A program made the position numbers and the translations under genes. The notes beneath the pieces were generated by a model that saw only the letters and a program-made list of their open reading frames with translations, ran no database searches and was not told the origin of the DNA. Below, piece after piece: positions 22,782 through 24,814 of a stretch of DNA of 24,814 nt; position 1 is the first letter of the stretch; the number at the start of each line of letters is the position of its first letter. This DNA comes from UBA4719 sp035654835. GTDB lineage: Bacteria > Actinomycetota > Actinomycetes > Actinomycetales > Dermatophilaceae. The stretch spans positions 1 to 24,814 of the forward strand of contig DASRVZ010000172.1 in assembly GCA_035654835.1 (NCBI GenBank), read 5' to 3'.

Positions 22782-23632
22782 CGCGGGATCTCGATCTTCG
22801 CGACGATGGCGGCGAGCAGGCGGCCGCAACGCCCGGCCGCAGCCTGGCCGGCCTCGAGTACCTCGTCGTGGGAAAGGGGTTGATCGCCGATGCCCGCCGC
22901 CAGGTTCGTCACCAGGGAGATCCCGAGAACCTCCATGCCGCTCTGGCGGGCAGCGATCGCCTCGAGCGTCGTCGACATCCCGACCAGATCGCCTCCCAGG
23001 ATCTTGGCCATCTGGACCTCAGCGGGTGTCTCGTAGTGCGGCCCGCGGAACTGCACATAGACGCCCTCGTCGAGATCGGGGTCGACCCCGCGAGCCAGGT
23101 CGCGCAGCCGCTGCGAGTACAGATCGGTCAGATCAACGAAGTTGGCGCCCTCGATCGGAGAGGCTGCCGTGAGGTTGAGGTGGTCCCGGATCAAGACGGG
23201 GGTGCCAGGCGTCCAGGCCGGGTTGAGACCGCCGCAGCCGTTGGTCAACACGATTGTTCTGCACCCAGTCGCAGCCGCGGTACGCACGGCATGCACGACC
23301 GAGCGGACCCCGTGACCCTCGTAGAAGTGGGTGCGCGTGCCAAAGACCAACGCACGACGGTCGGTGTCTCCTATCGCGACCGACCGCATGACGCTCGAGT
23401 GCCCGGCGACGGCCGTCTTGGCGAAGCCCGGGACAGCCGCATTCTCGATGGTGGCAACCGTCTCGCCGATCAGGTCTCCGGTCTGCCCCCAGCCGGAGCC
23501 GAGCACAAGTGCCACGTCGTGGCGGGGTGAACCCGAACGTTCGGCGATCACCTCGGCCGCCGCGGCTGCGACCGCGAACGGGTCGACGGAAGGGTCGCGC
23601 AGATCCAGGGAGTCAGTCCTCGAGTCGGTCAC
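22778..23632 (-). CDS. Purine nucleoside phosphorylase
   Basis: The protein has 284 residues, the trimeric class specific for 6-oxopurines (inosine, guanosine and their deoxy forms). GSG (45-47) and RTHFYEGH (100-107) bind phosphate. YVQFRGPHYETPAE (192-205) and VGMSTTLE (217-224) are the family signature, and VTNLAAG (241-247) holds the purine-binding Asn243. It takes over the inosine made by add and passes ribose-1-phosphate to the mutase encoded by the overlapping next gene. GTG 23632 lacks a ribosome site and has TAGGCT 6 nt upstream. In mycobacteria the orthologue is named deoD although that symbol belongs to the hexameric class in E. coli, so I leave it blank. Confidence 0.95.
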   Translation of the reverse strand: MTDSRTDSLDLRDPSVDPFAVAAAAAEVIAERSGSPRHDVALVLGSGWGQTGDLIGETVATIENAAVPGFAKTAVAGHSSVMRSVAIGDTDRRALVFGTRTHFYEGHGVRSVVHAVRTAAATGCRTIVLTNGCGGLNPAWTPGTPVLIRDHLNLTAASPIEGANFVDLTDLYSQRLRDLARGVDPDLDEGVYVQFRGPHYETPAEVQMAKILGGDLVGMSTTLEAIAARQSGMEVLGISLVTNLAAGIGDQPLSHDEVLEAGQAAAGRCGRLLAAIVAKIEIPR

Positions 23633-23638
23633 GCGGGC

Positions 23639-23644
23639 AGCCTA
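23639..23644 (-). promoter_or_regulatory. Probable leaderless -10 box for the PNP gene
   Basis: Minus-strand TAGGCT (23644-23639), then GCCCGC, then GTG 23632. This is the same 6-nt spacing as at deoC, the cupin gene and the SpoIIM-like gene. Confidence 0.5.
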
Positions 23645-23699
23645 ACGCGGCGCTATTGCATGCATCCCGGGCGCACGGGCTGCGGTAGATCTCGGCCCG

Positions 23700-24024
23700 A
23701 CAACCTCGCCCACGTCCGCGACTCAAGTCGGCCCGATCAGCGTCTATGCCGGTGAGGTGCGGGCAAGCTGTCGCCCGTCGCCAAGCGGGCCAAGAACCTT
23801 GTCTACGTCCCGGACGGCGCGACCAACACCGTGCAGGTGATCGATCCCACGGCCTTCAGAGTGATCGCGACCTATCCCACGCCAGCTGTGAGTTCAGCGG
23901 CAAGCTTCTTGTGATCGACCGCGAGGCCACCAAGCTGATCAAGGTCAATGGAGGTCCGCACGGCCTGTTGGTACGGCCGCAGCCGGGCTCGTTCTCGCTT
24001 GGGCACACGGGCAACACCAGATAG
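23700..24024 (+). pseudogene. Decayed YVTN-family beta-propeller gene with internal deletions and frameshifts
   Basis: Three pieces in three frames follow the order of one protein. Up to about 23760 (frame of 23730) it reads VGPISVYAGEV. From 23762 it reads GKLSPVAKRAK then LVYVPDGATNTVQVIDP, a clear YVTN blade. From about 23886 another frame reads CEFSGKLLVID and ends RPQPGSFSLGHTGNTR at TAG 24022-24024, which resembles the C-terminus of YncE-like propeller proteins. A full protein of this type has over 300 residues, and here only about 100 remain, so most blades are deleted. Related-looking codons may reach back to about 23650, over the PNP promoter. The stretch 23633-24078 holds nothing else I can identify. 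Confidence 0.72.
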
Positions 24025-24039
24025 GACCATCACGCGTAG

Positions 24040-24069
24040 GTCATCGCCCGCTGGGCCGCCGGCGGTGAC
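24040..24069 (-). terminator. Hairpin after the ABC ATPase gene
   Basis: GTCATCGCC (24040-24048) pairs with GGCGGTGAC (24061-24069) with one G-U wobble in RNA, around a 12-nt GC-rich loop. It lies 10 nt past the stop (24079-24081) of the minus-strand ATPase gene. No T-run is present. Confidence 0.4.
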
Positions 24070-24078
24070 GTGGTCAGC

Positions 24079-24814
24079 TCATTCTGCTGTTGCGACTGCC
24101 AGAGCGGGGTTGGGTCGCGGAACCAGCGTGACCTTGTCTCCGGGGTAGAACGTGGCCACGGCGTCGTTGTCGATCTGCGCCACGACGTTCTCGCCCGAGT
24201 CGGTCACCGCATGCAGACGCCCCGTCGAACCCAGGAAGCTCACGGTGATGACCGTGGCGCGACCGGTCGGGTCTGCCGTGACTTCGATGGACTCCGGCCG
24301 GATCAGCAACAGCGCGGGCCCACGCTGCGTTGAACCCGGCAGAAGTGGCACCGAGGTCCCGAGCAGGGTGGCGTGGTCGCCCTCGGCGATGGCATGCAGA
24401 CGGTTCGTGAGACCAACGAAGTCGGCCACGAATGCCGTCGCAGGTCTGGCGTAGAGATCGTGGGGTGAGGCCAGCTGTTCGAGGTTGCCTGCCCGCATGA
24501 CGCCGACCCGATCGGCGACGGCCAGGGCCTCTTCCTGGTCGTGCGTGACGAACAAGGTCGTGGTACCGACCTCGAGCTGGATGCGGCGGATCTCATCCCG
24601 GAGCTGCACCCGCACCTTGGCGTCCAGCGCAGACAGCGGTTCGTCGAGCAACAGGACCTGGGGCTCGATGGCCAGGGCGCGGGCCAGGGCCACCCGCTGC
24701 TGCTGACCGCCGGACATCTGGTGGGCGTAGCGGTCGGCGTGGTCCGAGAGCTCAACAAGATCGAGCATCTCGGCGACGCGCTCGCGGCGGCGGGCAGACG
24801 GAATACGGCGGAGC
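24079..24814 (-). CDS. ABC transporter ATP-binding protein with TOBE domain, 5' part missing
   Basis: The frame stays open to the window edge, so the N-terminus with Walker A lies outside. The visible 244 residues start LRRIPSARRRERVAEMLDLV and contain the signature MSGGQQQR, Walker B VLLLDEPLSALD and the H-loop FVTHDQEEALAVAD. They continue with LASPHDLYARPATAFVADFVG, the typical transition into the C-terminal TOBE domain (LLIRPESIEV onward). This is the PotA/FbpC/CysA-like importer group (polyamine, iron, phosphonate, sulfate). The substrate cannot be told without the upstream permease and binding protein. Its GC and codon pattern are like the neighbours. Confidence 0.92.
   Translation of the reverse strand, partial: LRRIPSARRRERVAEMLDLVELSDHADRYAHQMSGGQQQRVALARALAIEPQVLLLDEPLSALDAKVRVQLRDEIRRIQLEVGTTTLFVTHDQEEALAVADRVGVMRAGNLEQLASPHDLYARPATAFVADFVGLTNRLHAIAEGDHATLLGTSVPLLPGSTQRGPALLLIRPESIEVTADPTGRATVITVSFLGSTGRLHAVTDSGENVVAQIDNDAVATFYPGDKVTLVPRPNPALAVATAE

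Noticed and set aside
23746..24024. A 92-codon plus-strand gene starting at ATG 23746
   Set aside because: Its first half is out of frame with the YVTN blade visible in another frame; only the C-terminal half is family-like. It is better explained as a pseudogene.

Overview
This window reads as chromosome of a high-GC actinobacterium. GTG/TTG starts are frequent, genes are chained by ATGA overlaps, TANNNT -10 boxes sit directly in front of GTG starts, and the gene families are actinobacterial (DUF4350, DUF4129, SpoIIM-like, two-domain PMM/PGM next to PNP). Gene order and protein flavour suggest the Intrasporangiaceae/Dermatophilaceae area, but that placement is inference. I see no tRNA, rRNA, IS element, CRISPR array or phage gene.

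Left arm (1-8819, + strand). After the tail of an M20 amidohydrolase comes a complete nucleoside import and salvage operon: BMP-family lipoprotein, tandem ATPase, two permeases, cytidine deaminase (cdd), thymidine phosphorylase (deoA), a small cupin and adenosine deaminase (add). Junctions are mostly overlapping. A strong hairpin follows the binding-protein gene, and a probable internal leaderless promoter precedes the cupin gene.

Middle (8904-16135). An RDD membrane protein (-) and a SpoIIM-like membrane protein (+) diverge from a short promoter region. A tightly coupled minus-strand operon follows: multi-pass membrane protein, DUF4129, DUF4350, MoxR ATPase, DUF58 (vWA-like). This is the least understood block and the best candidate for an undescribed system: a membrane-anchored MoxR chaperone-like machine.

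Right arm (16172-23632, mostly - strand). It carries the rest of nucleoside breakdown: a uridine-kinase-like protein, an aldehyde dehydrogenase and its catalytically gutted paralogue, deoxyribose-phosphate aldolase (deoC), a PH-domain membrane protein on the other strand, a phosphosugar mutase that probably acts as phosphopentomutase, and purine nucleoside phosphorylase. Together the two arms give nucleoside uptake, deamination, phosphorolysis, pentose-1-P to pentose-5-P, glyceraldehyde-3-P plus acetaldehyde, and acetate.

Right edge (23633-24814). The only gene-poor stretch (about 445 bp) holds a decayed YVTN beta-propeller gene. It is followed by the 3' part of an ABC transporter ATPase of the PotA/FbpC type, which runs off the window.

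The most notable observations are: (i) a short ALDH paralogue that keeps the N-terminal domain and a C-terminal tail but lacks the whole catalytic domain; (ii) three near-copies of a 17-bp unit at the RDD start, making two hexapeptide ORFs linked to the gene by ATGA overlaps; (iii) four genes sharing an identical TANNNT-N6-GTG arrangement; (iv) tandem duplications at three gene ends; (v) an ABC ATPase whose degenerate residues all fall on one composite site.
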